A stretch of 26,243 nt of DNA from Anaerolineales bacterium UBA2181 (GTDB taxonomy: Bacteria; Chloroflexota; Anaerolineae; Promineifilales; UBA4811), in assembly GCA_002328075.1 (NCBI GenBank), contig DCVT01000008.1, positions 1 through 26,243 of the forward strand, read 5' to 3'. Numbering within the stretch: position 1 is the stretch's first letter; the number at the start of each line of letters is the position of its first letter. Under the pieces are notes generated by a model. That model saw nothing but the letters and a program-made list of their open reading frames with translations, was not told the DNA's origin and searched no databases. Positions 7,840 through 15,845 of this stretch are shown here, piece by piece. Position numbers and translations under genes: made by a program.

Positions 7840-7882
7840 GGCGCAGCATCAACTGATTCAACGAGAAAGGAGCGTAGGGATT

Positions 7883-9175
7883 ATGTCTAGTCGTTATCGT
7901 TGGTTCGTCGTGGCGGTCTTTTTCGTGTTCATGTTGCTTCATCAATCGGACAAACTACTCATCGGCCCGTTGACCACACCCATCATGGAAACCTTTGGCA
8001 TCAACGAGGCGCAGATGGGAGCCATCTCCACCGGGGCGCTGATCGTTGCGGCCGTCTTTTTCCCGCTGTGGGGTTACCTGTCTGACCGGTACGCCCGGGC
8101 CAAGCTTCTGGCAGCCGCCTCATTCATCTGGGGCTCGACCACATGGCTCAACGCTATTGCCCCCAACTATTCCTCGTTCCTGGTCACCCGCGCGTCTACC
8201 GGAATAGACGACTCCAGTTACCCGGGTCTCTACAGCCTCATATCGGACTATTTTGGCCCCCAGGTTCGCGGCAAGATCTACGGGCTCTTGCAGCTGACTG
8301 CGCCAATAGGTTACCTGATGGGCATGATCCTGGCCCTCACGCTGCGCGACGCCATCGGCTGGCGCGGCGTGTTTTACATCACGGGATCGCTCGGAGTGCT
8401 GCTGGCTGTCGTCATCTATTTCGGGGTTCGCGAGGCACCCCGGGGTAAGAGCGAACCCGAATTGGCGGTTTTGGACCAGGCGGAGGTGGGCCAGTTCCGT
8501 TTTGACTGGAAGATAGCCCGCCAGTTGTTTCGAAAGCGCAGCTTGTTGTTGCTCTTTGTTCAGGGTTTCTTTGGGGTATGGCCGTGGCATGTCGTCACCT
8601 ACTGGTTTTTTCGTTACCTGGAGACAGAACGCAACTACTCCACCAACGATGTCATGGTGACCATGGTCGTGGCGGTATTGGTACTGGCGGCCGGCTATCC
8701 CGTCGGTGGGGCGGTTGGCGATTACCTTTTCAAGCGGACCCCGCGCGGCCGCCTGATGACCGCCGGCGCCGCCGTTCTGTTGGGAGCCATTCTGCTCCTC
8801 ATCACCCTCAATGTTCCACTGGAGAGCAAGCCGCTTTTCTTGGCCATGTTGTGCGCCACTGCGCTTTTCATCCCCTTCGCGGCACCCAACGTGATTTCTA
8901 CCGTCTACGATATTGCTCTTCCTGAGGTGCGAAGCACCGCTTCGGCCATTCAGTACTTTATCGAGTCCGGCGGTGCTGCACTGGCGCCACTGCTGGCCGG
9001 AATCATCGCTGTCAACGCGTCGCTCAAGGACGCCATCCTTATCATCTGCATCTCGGCGTGGATTCTCTGCGCCATCTTTTTGGCGCTGGCTGCCTACCTG
9101 GTGCCGAGGGACATCGAAACCTTGCGCAGCCAGATGCGAGAGCGAGCGCAATTGCTGGGTGGAGCCAAAGGGTAA
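7883..9175 (+). CDS. MFS transporter, spinster-like
   Basis: The 430-residue membrane protein has twelve predicted spans and the MFS A-motif form GYLSDRYARAKLL between spans 2 and 3. The N-terminus (RYRWFVVAVFF, then SDKLLIGPLTTPI) resembles the spinster/Spns branch, whose members carry lipids or organic anions. The assignment to that branch is tentative. ATG 7883 was chosen over an earlier GTG at 7820 because AAAGGAG lies ten bases upstream and the earlier start would fall inside the inverted repeat. The stop is four bases before the rph start, so it probably heads an operon with rph, the SanA-like gene and the HD-domain gene. Confidence 0.87.
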   Translation: MSSRYRWFVVAVFFVFMLLHQSDKLLIGPLTTPIMETFGINEAQMGAISTGALIVAAVFFPLWGYLSDRYARAKLLAAASFIWGSTTWLNAIAPNYSSFLVTRASTGIDDSSYPGLYSLISDYFGPQVRGKIYGLLQLTAPIGYLMGMILALTLRDAIGWRGVFYITGSLGVLLAVVIYFGVREAPRGKSEPELAVLDQAEVGQFRFDWKIARQLFRKRSLLLLFVQGFFGVWPWHVVTYWFFRYLETERNYSTNDVMVTMVVAVLVLAAGYPVGGAVGDYLFKRTPRGRLMTAGAAVLLGAILLLITLNVPLESKPLFLAMLCATALFIPFAAPNVISTVYDIALPEVRSTASAIQYFIESGGAALAPLLAGIIAVNASLKDAILIICISAWILCAIFLALAAYLVPRDIETLRSQMRERAQLLGGAKG

Positions 9176-9179
9176 GCCC

Positions 9180-9896
9180 GTGCGAATCGACGGCCGATCT
9201 TCGGACCAATTGCGGCCCGTGCGCTTTGAGCCACGATTCGTTGAATACCCGGAGGGTTCAGTGCTGGTGGAGTTTGGCAGAACCCGGGTTCTTTGCTGTG
9301 CTACGGTGGAGGAGCGCCGCCCGCCCTGGCTTACGCAGAGCGGCCAAACCCATGGCTGGGTGACTGCTGAATACAGGCTTTTGCCCCGCTCCACGCAGAT
9401 CCGCACCCCGCGCGAGACCCACAGCCCCGGCGGCCGGACGATGGAGATCCAACGGCTGATTGGCCGCAGCCTCCGGGCCGCAATCGATCTGAACGCCCTG
9501 GGAGAGCGACAGATCATTGTGGACTGTGACGTCCTGCAAGCCGACGGCGGGACCCGCACAGCCTCCATCACCGGCGGCTTTGTGGCGCTCGCTCTGGCTG
9601 TCCAGAAACTGGCAGCAACTGGAGACGTGCCCACCGGGGCGCTCCGCCAACCGGTAGCCGCGGTCAGCGTTGGGCTGGTCCAGGGAGAGACCATGCTGGA
9701 CCTCTGCTATCATGAGGACAGCCAGGCTGATGTCGACCTGAACGTGGTGATGACCGCCGACGGTCGCCTGGTTGATGTTCAGGGATCGGCCGAGCGCGAG
9801 CCCTTTTCTCACGCCACCTTGGACGTTCTGCTTCGGCTAGCTCACCAGGGAATCGAGCGGCTGTATGTTCTTCAACGGGAGGCGCTGGAGATTTGA
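9180..9896 (+). CDS. rph: ribonuclease PH
   Basis: The 238-residue product is a standard-length RNase PH, the phosphorolytic 3'-5' exonuclease that trims tRNA precursors and other RNAs. Recognisable segments are the N-terminal RPVRFEPRFVEYPEGSVLV, GWVTAEYRLLPRST, the RxxQRLIGRSLR-type helix (EIQRLIGRSLRAAI), and CDVLQADGGTRTASITG near the phosphate site. NVVMTADGRLVDVQGSAE is in the last third. The frame is open far upstream, but GTG 9180 gives the family's usual N-terminus (xRxDGRxxxQLRPV) and lies four bases after the preceding stop. The stop overlaps the TTG start of the next gene. Confidence 0.97.
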   Translation: MRIDGRSSDQLRPVRFEPRFVEYPEGSVLVEFGRTRVLCCATVEERRPPWLTQSGQTHGWVTAEYRLLPRSTQIRTPRETHSPGGRTMEIQRLIGRSLRAAIDLNALGERQIIVDCDVLQADGGTRTASITGGFVALALAVQKLAATGDVPTGALRQPVAAVSVGLVQGETMLDLCYHEDSQADVDLNVVMTADGRLVDVQGSAEREPFSHATLDVLLRLAHQGIERLYVLQREALEI

Positions 9897-10531
9897 ATCT
9901 CCGTCGGATCCGCAGGTATGGCTGTTTGGCCCTGGTCGGCCTGGTGGGGGTGCCTCTCATCTGGCGAACCTGGGTGGGGTGGAATCAAGGACGGCACATC
10001 TACCCCTCCGACCAGGTGCGTCCGGAGCGGGTGGCGGTGGTTTTTGGCGCCCGCGTCTATCCCGATGGTCGGCTTAGCCCGATGCTGCGCGACCGGGTAG
10101 AGACGGCGGTCCAGCTCTACCACGCGGGAAAGGTGGATCGGCTGCTGCTGAGCGGGGACAACCGGTTCAGCAATTATGACGAACCGGGAAGGATGGCAGA
10201 GTACGCCGTTGAGCGCGGGGTGCCAGAAGCCGCCATTCAAACGGATTATGGGGGCCGCCGCACCTACGACACCTGCTACCGCGCCAAGGATATCTTTGGC
10301 CTGCAGTCGGCCATACTAGTGACGCAGCGCTTTCACCTGCCCCGCGCCCTTTACACCTGCCGCCAGATAGGCCTGAACGCGGTAGGCGTTGCGGCCGATC
10401 TGCAGCCCTATGCGAGACGATCGCTGGTCTGGTCAGAGTTACGCGAGGTGCCCGCCCTGTTGGCAGCCGCGTTTGACGTCGCCAGACGCGCACCCCCACC
10501 GGTCCTGGGCGACCGGATACCCATTCCTTGA
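9893..10531 (+). CDS. SanA/YdcF-like DUF218 envelope protein
   Basis: The 212-residue protein has one N-terminal membrane anchor (CLALVGLVGVPLIW) and a DUF218 domain. Motifs are VAVVFGARVYPDGRLSPML, VDRLLLSGDN, YDEPGRMAEYAV, DYGGRRTYDTC and VTQRFHLPRALY, the pattern of SanA, an inner-membrane protein linked to envelope barrier function and vancomycin tolerance. The biochemical activity of the family is not settled. Translation starts at TTG 9893, overlapping the rph stop by four bases (TTGA), so it is coupled to rph. ElyC and YdcF are relatives, but the SanA arrangement fits best. Confidence 0.85.
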   Translation: MNLRRIRRYGCLALVGLVGVPLIWRTWVGWNQGRHIYPSDQVRPERVAVVFGARVYPDGRLSPMLRDRVETAVQLYHAGKVDRLLLSGDNRFSNYDEPGRMAEYAVERGVPEAAIQTDYGGRRTYDTCYRAKDIFGLQSAILVTQRFHLPRALYTCRQIGLNAVGVAADLQPYARRSLVWSELREVPALLAAAFDVARRAPPPVLGDRIPIP

Positions 10532-10549
10532 GATCTGGAGGACGATACC

Positions 10550-11152
10550 GTGCCTGACACACGCCAGAACGCATGGGAGCTAGTGACTGAATTCACAACA
10601 AATCCCAACCTGGTGAAACACATGTGGGCGGTAGAGGCAGCCATGCGTGCTTATGCCCACAAGTTGGGACAGGACCAAGATCGCTGGGCGACCATCGGTC
10701 TGTTGCACGATTTTGACTGGGAAATCCACCCGACGCTGGACGAGCATCCCATCAAAGGTGCAGAAATACTTGCGCAGCGGGGGTGGCATCCTTCGATTGT
10801 GCGGAGCGTGCTCTCACACTACCCGGCCGGAACCGGGGTCCACCCGAATGAGTTGGTGGAATTTGCGCTCCTGGCCTGTGACGAGATCACCGGACTCATC
10901 ACGGCCACGGCATTGGTCCGGCCCACCAAAGATATACGAGACGTCCAGCTCAAATCGATCAAGAGCAAATGGAAAGACCGCGCCTTTGCCGCCGGCGTGA
11001 TCCGGGAAGAAGTGGCCGAGGCGACGACGGCGTTTGTGGCTGCGGCCGGTCCTGGCCTGGCCGGATGGGATCTCTGGCAACACATCGCCTTTGTGCTGGA
11101 GGCGATGCAGGGTATAGCAGGAGAACTGGAACTCGACGGTCGGCTGGCTTAA
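10550..11152 (+). CDS. HD-domain phosphohydrolase
   Basis: The 200-residue soluble protein carries an HD domain. His24 (KHMWAVE), the His53-Asp54 pair (GLLHDFDWE) and a distal Asp near 126 (LLACDEITGL) make the metal-binding set of HD phosphohydrolases. His66 (DEHPIKGA) and His87 (LSHYP) may also bind metal. Such proteins cleave nucleotides or phosphodiesters; the substrate is unknown here. GTG 10550 follows GGAGG at eight bases. It lies 18 bp after the SanA-like gene and is probably the last gene of that operon. Its TAA shares the palindrome TTAA with the stop of the convergent gene. Confidence 0.85.
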   Translation: MPDTRQNAWELVTEFTTNPNLVKHMWAVEAAMRAYAHKLGQDQDRWATIGLLHDFDWEIHPTLDEHPIKGAEILAQRGWHPSIVRSVLSHYPAGTGVHPNELVEFALLACDEITGLITATALVRPTKDIRDVQLKSIKSKWKDRAFAAGVIREEVAEATTAFVAAAGPGLAGWDLWQHIAFVLEAMQGIAGELELDGRLA

Positions 11153-11514
11153 TCGGTTGGTCCCATAAGCAGCCACACCACCGGGCGACGGCCGTCTATG
11201 CCCAGTTTCTGGTATTCGCGCGCCCGGACTGCCACGTCCACCTCATCATCCTCAATCAGCCCACCCCGGTCCTGGCAGGTTCGCCACCCTACCCGCTCGA
11301 TGTACACCCGAGTGCCAAAAGGGATTCCGGGGCCACAGGCGGCCGTCAACCCGTAGGTCACCGGCGTCATGAATGCGGTGTGCTCACACGTGCCGTCACA
11401 ATTCAGCCCCCCCATTTCTGGCGAGTATTCGGTCACGCGCGCATCCTCCACATAGAGGCAACGCCCTCCGTTCACAACGCAGAAGAGATAGATCACCCAT
11501 GCGACTGTCTGCAT
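11149..11514 (-). CDS. 3D-domain-like (double-psi barrel) secreted or membrane-anchored protein
   Basis: The 121-residue protein begins with a hydrophobic segment (VAWVIYLFCVV), a signal peptide or anchor, then a Cys-rich domain. RVTEYSPEMGG, CDGTCEHTAF, GIPFGTRVYIE and CQDRGGLIEDDEVDV resemble the 3D domain, named for three conserved Asp, which has a double-psi beta-barrel fold and occurs in lytic transglycosylase-like wall enzymes. The match is by pattern only. ATG 11514 follows AGGAGG at eight bases, whereas the longer frame to 11763 would run through the promoter region. It is divergent from a LysM protein, suggesting a cell-envelope role for both. Confidence 0.7.
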   Translation of the reverse strand: MQTVAWVIYLFCVVNGGRCLYVEDARVTEYSPEMGGLNCDGTCEHTAFMTPVTYGLTAACGPGIPFGTRVYIERVGWRTCQDRGGLIEDDEVDVAVRAREYQKLGIDGRRPVVWLLMGPTD

Positions 11515-11565
11515 CGATGGTCCTCCTGAAAAGGCGTCAACCCGCGGATGGCCCAGCGGGCGCAG

Positions 11566-11594
11566 AGTGTACCCCAATACGTGGAAACAGGCAA
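11566..11594 (-). promoter_or_regulatory. promoter of the 3D-domain-like gene
   Basis: -35 TTGCCT (11594-11589), 17-bp spacer, -10 TACACT (11571-11566). Predicted start near 11559, about 45 bases before the ATG at 11514. The hexamers are identical to those of the dnaX promoter. Confidence 0.6.
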
Positions 11595-11652
11595 ATTGCC
11601 GGCAAGTGGCGATGCGCTGCGCGGTCCCGATAACCGGATCTTTCCGGTCTTT

Positions 11653-11680
11653 TTGCCCCACCATATTCCTCTGGTATAAT
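11653..11680 (+). promoter_or_regulatory. promoter of the LysM protein gene
   Basis: -35 TTGCCC (11653-11658), 16-bp spacer and a perfect -10 TATAAT (11675-11680). The ATG at 11679 lies inside the -10 box, which rules it out as start codon and favours ATG 11733. Confidence 0.7.
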
Positions 11681-11732
11681 GCTGGCAGGCTCGCGGGGCG
11701 GCCGCTGGCGCGGTCCCTCGCCTGCGCATCAC

Positions 11733-12866
11733 ATGGCAGAGGAAATCGCGACCGAGGAGCCACAAGCGGCCCCAGTCACTCCCGTCTCCGTCGGCGACGA
11801 CCGGCCCCGCTCCAGGAAGCAGGTCTGGACCAATCGCCTGCGCTACTTCCTGGTCGGAGTGACGCTGGTCTGCATTGTCGGGGTGGGTTACCTGATACTG
11901 ACGCATGGCGTTGCCTCTCCCGCCAATAAGGCCGGCCTGGTCACAGCCATTCCCTCCCTGACACCCACGGCGAGCTTGACCCCATCCCCAACCACCACCC
12001 CCCCACCTCCGACCCAAACTCCAACGCCAGGCCCCACCCACACTCCGCTGCCACCCTTTCGCTACCTGGTTAAAGCGGGCGACACATGGTTGGGGTTAGC
12101 GCTCTACTTTGACGTCAGCCTCGAAAGCCTCCTGCAACTCAACGGACAGACCGACAGCGACTATATCCAAAAAGACACCGAGATCCTGGTGCCCAACCCC
12201 ACCTACACGCCGACGCCAGCCGCCACGGCGCTGCCAACCTTTGAAGTCTTGCAGGATGTGGACCCGAACCAGTGCCGCGACCACAAGATCGCTGCGGGAG
12301 AGACATTGGTTGGAATTGCCATCAAGTATGATGTGAGCGTCCAGCTCATTCAGTCCGTCAACAACATTACCAATCCGGACCTTGTCAGGGAAGGACAAAA
12401 GCTGTGCATTCCCCTGGTGACGCCTGGCCCGGCTCCCTCACCAACCTTTGGACCCACTCCTACCTCGGCCGTCGCACCCCAGCATTCCGCCCCCCAGCTG
12501 CTTTATCCGCCAGCCGGCGTGGAGGTTCCGGCCGGAACCCGCCAGGTCATACTTCAATGGACGGTAGCCGGTTTCCTGGCCTCAGACGAGTATTACATGG
12601 TAGAGATCCGGAATCTGGGCCGACCAGATTCGCGGGCGGTGAGGGGATTTGTCAAGACCACGCTTTGGCGGTCCCCCGAGATCATCCGACCTGCTACCGG
12701 GTCTATCGAGGTTTTCGCCTGGCGCGTCAGCGTCGTCCAGGGCGTGGGTAAGCCCGATGATCCGAGCTTCCGATGGGAACGGTCCGGCCTGCCATCTGGT
12801 TGGCAGACCTTTGTTTGGATGGGGGTAGCGCAAGCAGTGGCGCCGACCCCCACCTCAGAGACATGA
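11733..12866 (+). CDS. membrane-anchored protein with two LysM domains
   Basis: The 377-residue protein has a short cytoplasmic tail, one membrane span (about 37-57, YFLVGVTLVCIVGVGYLIL) and a Thr/Pro-rich extracellular linker (about 73-108). Two LysM domains follow: 111-154 (YLVKAGDTWLGLALYFDVS) and 183-227 (HKIAAGETLVGIAIKYDVS). The second LysM is bracketed by two Cys that could form a disulfide. A second Pro/Thr linker leads to a C-terminal beta-rich domain (about 253-365) beginning QLLYPPAGVEVPAG. LysM binds N-acetylglucosamine polymers, so this is likely a wall or surface-glycan binder facing outward. The architecture is common in Chloroflexota. No good Shine-Dalgarno precedes ATG 11733. 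Confidence 0.87.
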   Translation: MAEEIATEEPQAAPVTPVSVGDDRPRSRKQVWTNRLRYFLVGVTLVCIVGVGYLILTHGVASPANKAGLVTAIPSLTPTASLTPSPTTTPPPPTQTPTPGPTHTPLPPFRYLVKAGDTWLGLALYFDVSLESLLQLNGQTDSDYIQKDTEILVPNPTYTPTPAATALPTFEVLQDVDPNQCRDHKIAAGETLVGIAIKYDVSVQLIQSVNNITNPDLVREGQKLCIPLVTPGPAPSPTFGPTPTSAVAPQHSAPQLLYPPAGVEVPAGTRQVILQWTVAGFLASDEYYMVEIRNLGRPDSRAVRGFVKTTLWRSPEIIRPATGSIEVFAWRVSVVQGVGKPDDPSFRWERSGLPSGWQTFVWMGVAQAVAPTPTSET

Positions 12867-12916
12867 TGAGGCCGCACTGAATCGGCCATCAGAGTGCCAC
12901 CGACTCGGAGCGTGTC

Positions 12917-13105
12917 CTAGTCGGCGCTCTGATCTTTCTGATCCTTGGCTTCGCCGCTTTCGTCCTCGCCTTTGACACCCTTCCGGAAGGCGCGGATGCC
13001 TTGCCCCAGTTCGCTACCGATCTTGGACAAGCGCCCCACGCCAAACAGGAGGATGATGATCCCCAGAATGATTAGAAGTTCGGTCGGACCCAGTTGTCTG
13101 AACAC
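12917..13105 (-). CDS. tatA: Sec-independent protein translocase TatA/TatE
   Basis: The 62-residue protein has the TatA plan: a short N-terminus, one membrane helix (ELLIILGIIILLFGVG), a hinge, then an amphipathic helix (LSKIGSELGQGIRAFRKGVKG) and an acidic tail. The FG hinge and the LGPTELLIIL start are typical. TatA oligomers form the conduit that exports folded twin-arginine substrates. It starts with GTG, preceded at seven bases by AAGGAG. It lies 30 bp after leuS on the same strand and probably shares its transcript. No tatC is in the window. Confidence 0.93.
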   Translation of the reverse strand: MFRQLGPTELLIILGIIILLFGVGRLSKIGSELGQGIRAFRKGVKGEDESGEAKDQKDQSAD

Positions 13106-13135
13106 GGCACACTCCTTCGCTTCATGTGCGGCCTA

Positions 13136-15718
13136 TTATAGCACAGGCGCCGAGTTGTTGCTGTCGGCACCCGTTACGATGTTCACCACCCGCCCGGGCA
13201 CCAGGACAACCCGCTGGACCCGCTGTCCGATCAGGTGTCGCGCGACGTTTGGGTTCTCCAGCGCCTGATCTTGCACCTCCCAGTCCGCAGCTCCGGCCGG
13301 CACGGTCAACCGACCGCGAACCCGGCCATTGACCTGCAGAAGATAGGTGACATCGACCGGGTCGGTCAGTGACGGGTCCCAACTGGGCCAGGGATGCTGG
13401 TGGACGCTGTATGGCAGACCCATCTCGCCCCACATCTCTTCTGCAACATGGGGCGCAAAAGGCGCCAGCAGCAGAACAAACAATCGGCACGACTCCATCA
13501 GGTCAGACGTGACCCCAATAGAGCCCACGTGATCAGCCATCGCGTTCAACAGCGTCATCAGTTCGGCGATTGCCGTGTTAAAGCGCAGCCGCTCCAGGTC
13601 TTGGGTGACTGAGCGGACCGCTCGGTGCACCCGGCGGATGGTCGGGGTGGGCTCTGGCTGACTCGGCTGCACGGCCGCCTGTACGACGCGCTGCACCAGC
13701 TTCCAGGCGCGCTCCAGGAAGCGGCGGGCTCCGGCAACTCCGGCCTCATCCCACACAGTGCTCGCCTCGAACGGAGCCATGAACAGCAGATAAACGCGCA
13801 GCGCATCTGCGCCTTGCTGTGCTGCAACGCTATCTGGCGTGACGACGTTTCCGGCCGATTTGCTCATACGTAGCACGCGCCCGGTCCGGGGGTCTCGCGC
13901 GTGCATCATCCCCTGGTTCCGGAGTACCGGGAACGGCTCGCGGAACGGGATCGCACCGGCATCGTGCATGACGTGCGCCCAGAAACGGGCGTACAGCAGG
14001 TGCATCACCGCATGCTCCGCGCCACCCAGATACAGGTCAGGTGGGCCCCACGCAGCCAGCGCAGCCGGGTCAAACGGCTGGTCCCGTTGACCAGGACTGA
14101 CAAAGCGCAGGTAATACCAACTGGAACAAGCGAAACCGTCCAGCGTATCGGTCTCCCGTCGTGCCGGTCGGCCGCAATCGGGGCATGCCGTCTCGACGAA
14201 CCGCGCCACCCGAGCCAGCGGTGACCGGCCGTCTGCTCCCGGCTGCCAGTCACCGACCTCTGGCAACAACACCGGCAGCTCAGGCTCCGGAACCGGAACC
14301 ATTCCGCACGCGTCGCAGTGGATGATCGGAATCGGCGTTCCCCAGTATCGCTGTCGGGAGATCAACCAATCGCGCATCCGGTAATGGACCGCTCGCCGGC
14401 CCATTCCCTCTGCTTCCATCCACTCGACAATCCGCTCCCGAACGTCATCCGAGGGCAGCCCATCCCATATCCCGGAATTGACCATCACACCGGCGCCCAC
14501 GTACAGCTGCGGCGATGCATCCGCCACAACGTTATTGGATGCGGGCGGAATTATGACCGTCGTCACCGGGAGATGATGCTTGCGTGCAAAGTCGAAATCC
14601 CGCTCATCGTGCGCCGGCACTCCCATGATCGCCCCGTGTCCGTGGCCCATCAGCACATAATCGGCGGTGTAAATCGGGACTGGCATCCTGGTGACCGGAT
14701 TGATCGCATGGGCTCCCGTTAGGACTCCGTCCCGGCCGGCGCTAGCTCGCGCCAGGTCGCTGCGCACCTCCGCTTCGCGGCAGTAGGTATCCACCGCCGC
14801 TCGATACTCAGGGGGCGTGATCTTTGGCAGCAGCGGATGCTCGGGTGCCAGGACGGCAAAGGTCATGCCGCAAACCGTCTCAGGTCGGGTAGTGTAAACC
14901 AGAAACGAGTCAGCACAGCCGGCCACCGACATCTGGAACTCTACTCCCAGGCTGCGCCCAATCCATTCCCGCTGTTTAGCCAGCACGAATTCCGGCCAGT
15001 CCAGCGTTTCAAGACCCGCCAATAGAGCGTCGGCGTATGCCGTGATGCGCAAGAACCACTGAACCAGCGTTTTCCTACCAACCCCGCCATGACCGCGCCA
15101 GCACACATTGTGCTCGTCTACCTGCTCATTGGCCAGCACGGTCCGGCATTCAGGGCACCACCACTGCTTTCCACTCGCGCGGTATGCCAGGCCACGCCGG
15201 TGGAGCAACAGGAAAAACCACTGGGTCCAGCGGTAATAGGCAGGGTCACTGGACTTGATCTCTCGCTCCCAGTCATACGAACAGCCCATCAGCGTCATCT
15301 GTCGTCGGTAGTTGGCAGCATAGCGACCGGTTGAGACCTGTGGATGGACCCCCTTGCGAATCGCCTCGTTTTCGGCTGGTAGGCCAAACGCGTCCCAACC
15401 CATAGGGTGGAGCACCGCATCTCCCGTCATGCGCCGATACCGGCTAATGACATCGCCGGGAACATAGTTACGGCCGTGCCCCACGCTCAAGCCATCGCCC
15501 GATGGATAGGGGAAGAAGGACAGGCAGTAGAAGGTCCGCTTGTTTGCCGGTTCGGGCGTCCGGTACAGCCCGGTCTCCGCCCAGCGCTGGCGCCACTTGG
15601 CTTCTATGGCCTGCGCGTCATAGGCTCGAGTTGGCCCGGTCGCCTGATCGACCGGCGCCACCCCGGCGCCGCCAGGGCATGCGTCTTGCGCTACCCGCTT
15701 GTCAGACTGCTCATTCAT
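13136..15718 (-). CDS. leuS: leucyl-tRNA synthetase
   Basis: The 860-residue class Ia synthetase charges tRNA-Leu. The HIGH-type motif is SVGHGRNY following YPSGDGL, and the KMSKS-type motif is RMSKSAGNVV. The CP1 editing domain is present (TTRPETVCGM and VPAHDERDFDFA), so mischarged Ile/Val species should be removed. A zinc-finger-like segment (WWCPECRTVLANEQV), ACSSWYYLRF before the KMSKS loop and the C-terminal LLQVNGRVRGRL are as in bacterial LeuRS. ATG 15718 is the first start codon in frame. It has no ribosome site of its own at normal distance, and AGGAGG lies 34 bases upstream, serving a nine-codon mini-ORF whose stop overlaps this ATG. Expression appears controlled by the attenuator-like leader upstream. 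Confidence 0.97.
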   Translation of the reverse strand: MNEQSDKRVAQDACPGGAGVAPVDQATGPTRAYDAQAIEAKWRQRWAETGLYRTPEPANKRTFYCLSFFPYPSGDGLSVGHGRNYVPGDVISRYRRMTGDAVLHPMGWDAFGLPAENEAIRKGVHPQVSTGRYAANYRRQMTLMGCSYDWEREIKSSDPAYYRWTQWFFLLLHRRGLAYRASGKQWWCPECRTVLANEQVDEHNVCWRGHGGVGRKTLVQWFLRITAYADALLAGLETLDWPEFVLAKQREWIGRSLGVEFQMSVAGCADSFLVYTTRPETVCGMTFAVLAPEHPLLPKITPPEYRAAVDTYCREAEVRSDLARASAGRDGVLTGAHAINPVTRMPVPIYTADYVLMGHGHGAIMGVPAHDERDFDFARKHHLPVTTVIIPPASNNVVADASPQLYVGAGVMVNSGIWDGLPSDDVRERIVEWMEAEGMGRRAVHYRMRDWLISRQRYWGTPIPIIHCDACGMVPVPEPELPVLLPEVGDWQPGADGRSPLARVARFVETACPDCGRPARRETDTLDGFACSSWYYLRFVSPGQRDQPFDPAALAAWGPPDLYLGGAEHAVMHLLYARFWAHVMHDAGAIPFREPFPVLRNQGMMHARDPRTGRVLRMSKSAGNVVTPDSVAAQQGADALRVYLLFMAPFEASTVWDEAGVAGARRFLERAWKLVQRVVQAAVQPSQPEPTPTIRRVHRAVRSVTQDLERLRFNTAIAELMTLLNAMADHVGSIGVTSDLMESCRLFVLLLAPFAPHVAEEMWGEMGLPYSVHQHPWPSWDPSLTDPVDVTYLLQVNGRVRGRLTVPAGAADWEVQDQALENPNVARHLIGQRVQRVVLVPGRVVNIVTGADSNNSAPVL

Positions 15719-15744
15719 TTCATGGTTGGTGTTCCAAGCCCCAT
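15715..15744 (-). CDS. nine-residue mini-ORF coupled to leuS
   Basis: AGGAGG (15758-15753) sits eight bases before ATG 15744, which opens a frame coding MGLGTPTMK. Its TGA overlaps the leuS ATG as ATGA. Since leuS has no Shine-Dalgarno at usual spacing, the mini-ORF probably delivers ribosomes to leuS by termination-reinitiation. The coding role of the peptide itself is unknown. It lies directly after the attenuator-type terminator. Confidence 0.6.
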   Translation of the reverse strand: MGLGTPTMK

Positions 15745-15767
15745 TTCGTCATCCTCCTATCTCGGAC

Positions 15768-15796
15768 AAAAAAAAGCCTTCCCGTCTGGGAAGGCT
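15768..15796 (-). terminator. intrinsic terminator (attenuator) in the leuS leader
   Basis: AGCCTTCCC (15796-15788) pairs perfectly with GGGAAGGCT (15783-15775) around the loop AGAC, and eight T run from 15775 to 15768. It lies about 140 bases after the predicted leuS start of transcription and 50 bases before the leuS ATG, on the leuS strand. A terminator inside a leader implies conditional read-through. Confidence 0.92.
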
Positions 15797-15845
15797 CTCC
15801 TGCAAATCCATCGACCCGCCGTCGTCGTCAGCACACTCCCAGACG
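15783..15845 (-). promoter_or_regulatory. candidate antiterminator pairing in the leuS leader
   Basis: CGTCTGGGA (15845-15837), the codons for Arg-Leu-Gly near the end of the leader ORF, is the exact complement of TCCCAGACG (15791-15783), which covers part of the terminator 5' arm, its whole loop and the first base of its 3' arm. The nine-pair helix, extendable by a G-U pair, would exclude the terminator. A ribosome at the leader stop codon would cover the first segment; one held at upstream Leu codons would leave it free. Confidence 0.6.

Noticed and set aside
8913..9179. N-terminal extension of RNase PH
   Set aside because: This part overlaps the MFS gene in another frame and is absent from the family; GTG 9180 gives the standard length.
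8120..9694. 524-residue minus-strand ORF
   Set aside because: It is antisense to the second MFS gene and rph, both well supported, has no ribosome site and no recognisable motif; it is a codon-bias shadow.
11679..11732. Earlier ATG for the LysM protein
   Set aside because: The ATG is part of the -10 box TATAAT, so it cannot be in the transcript.
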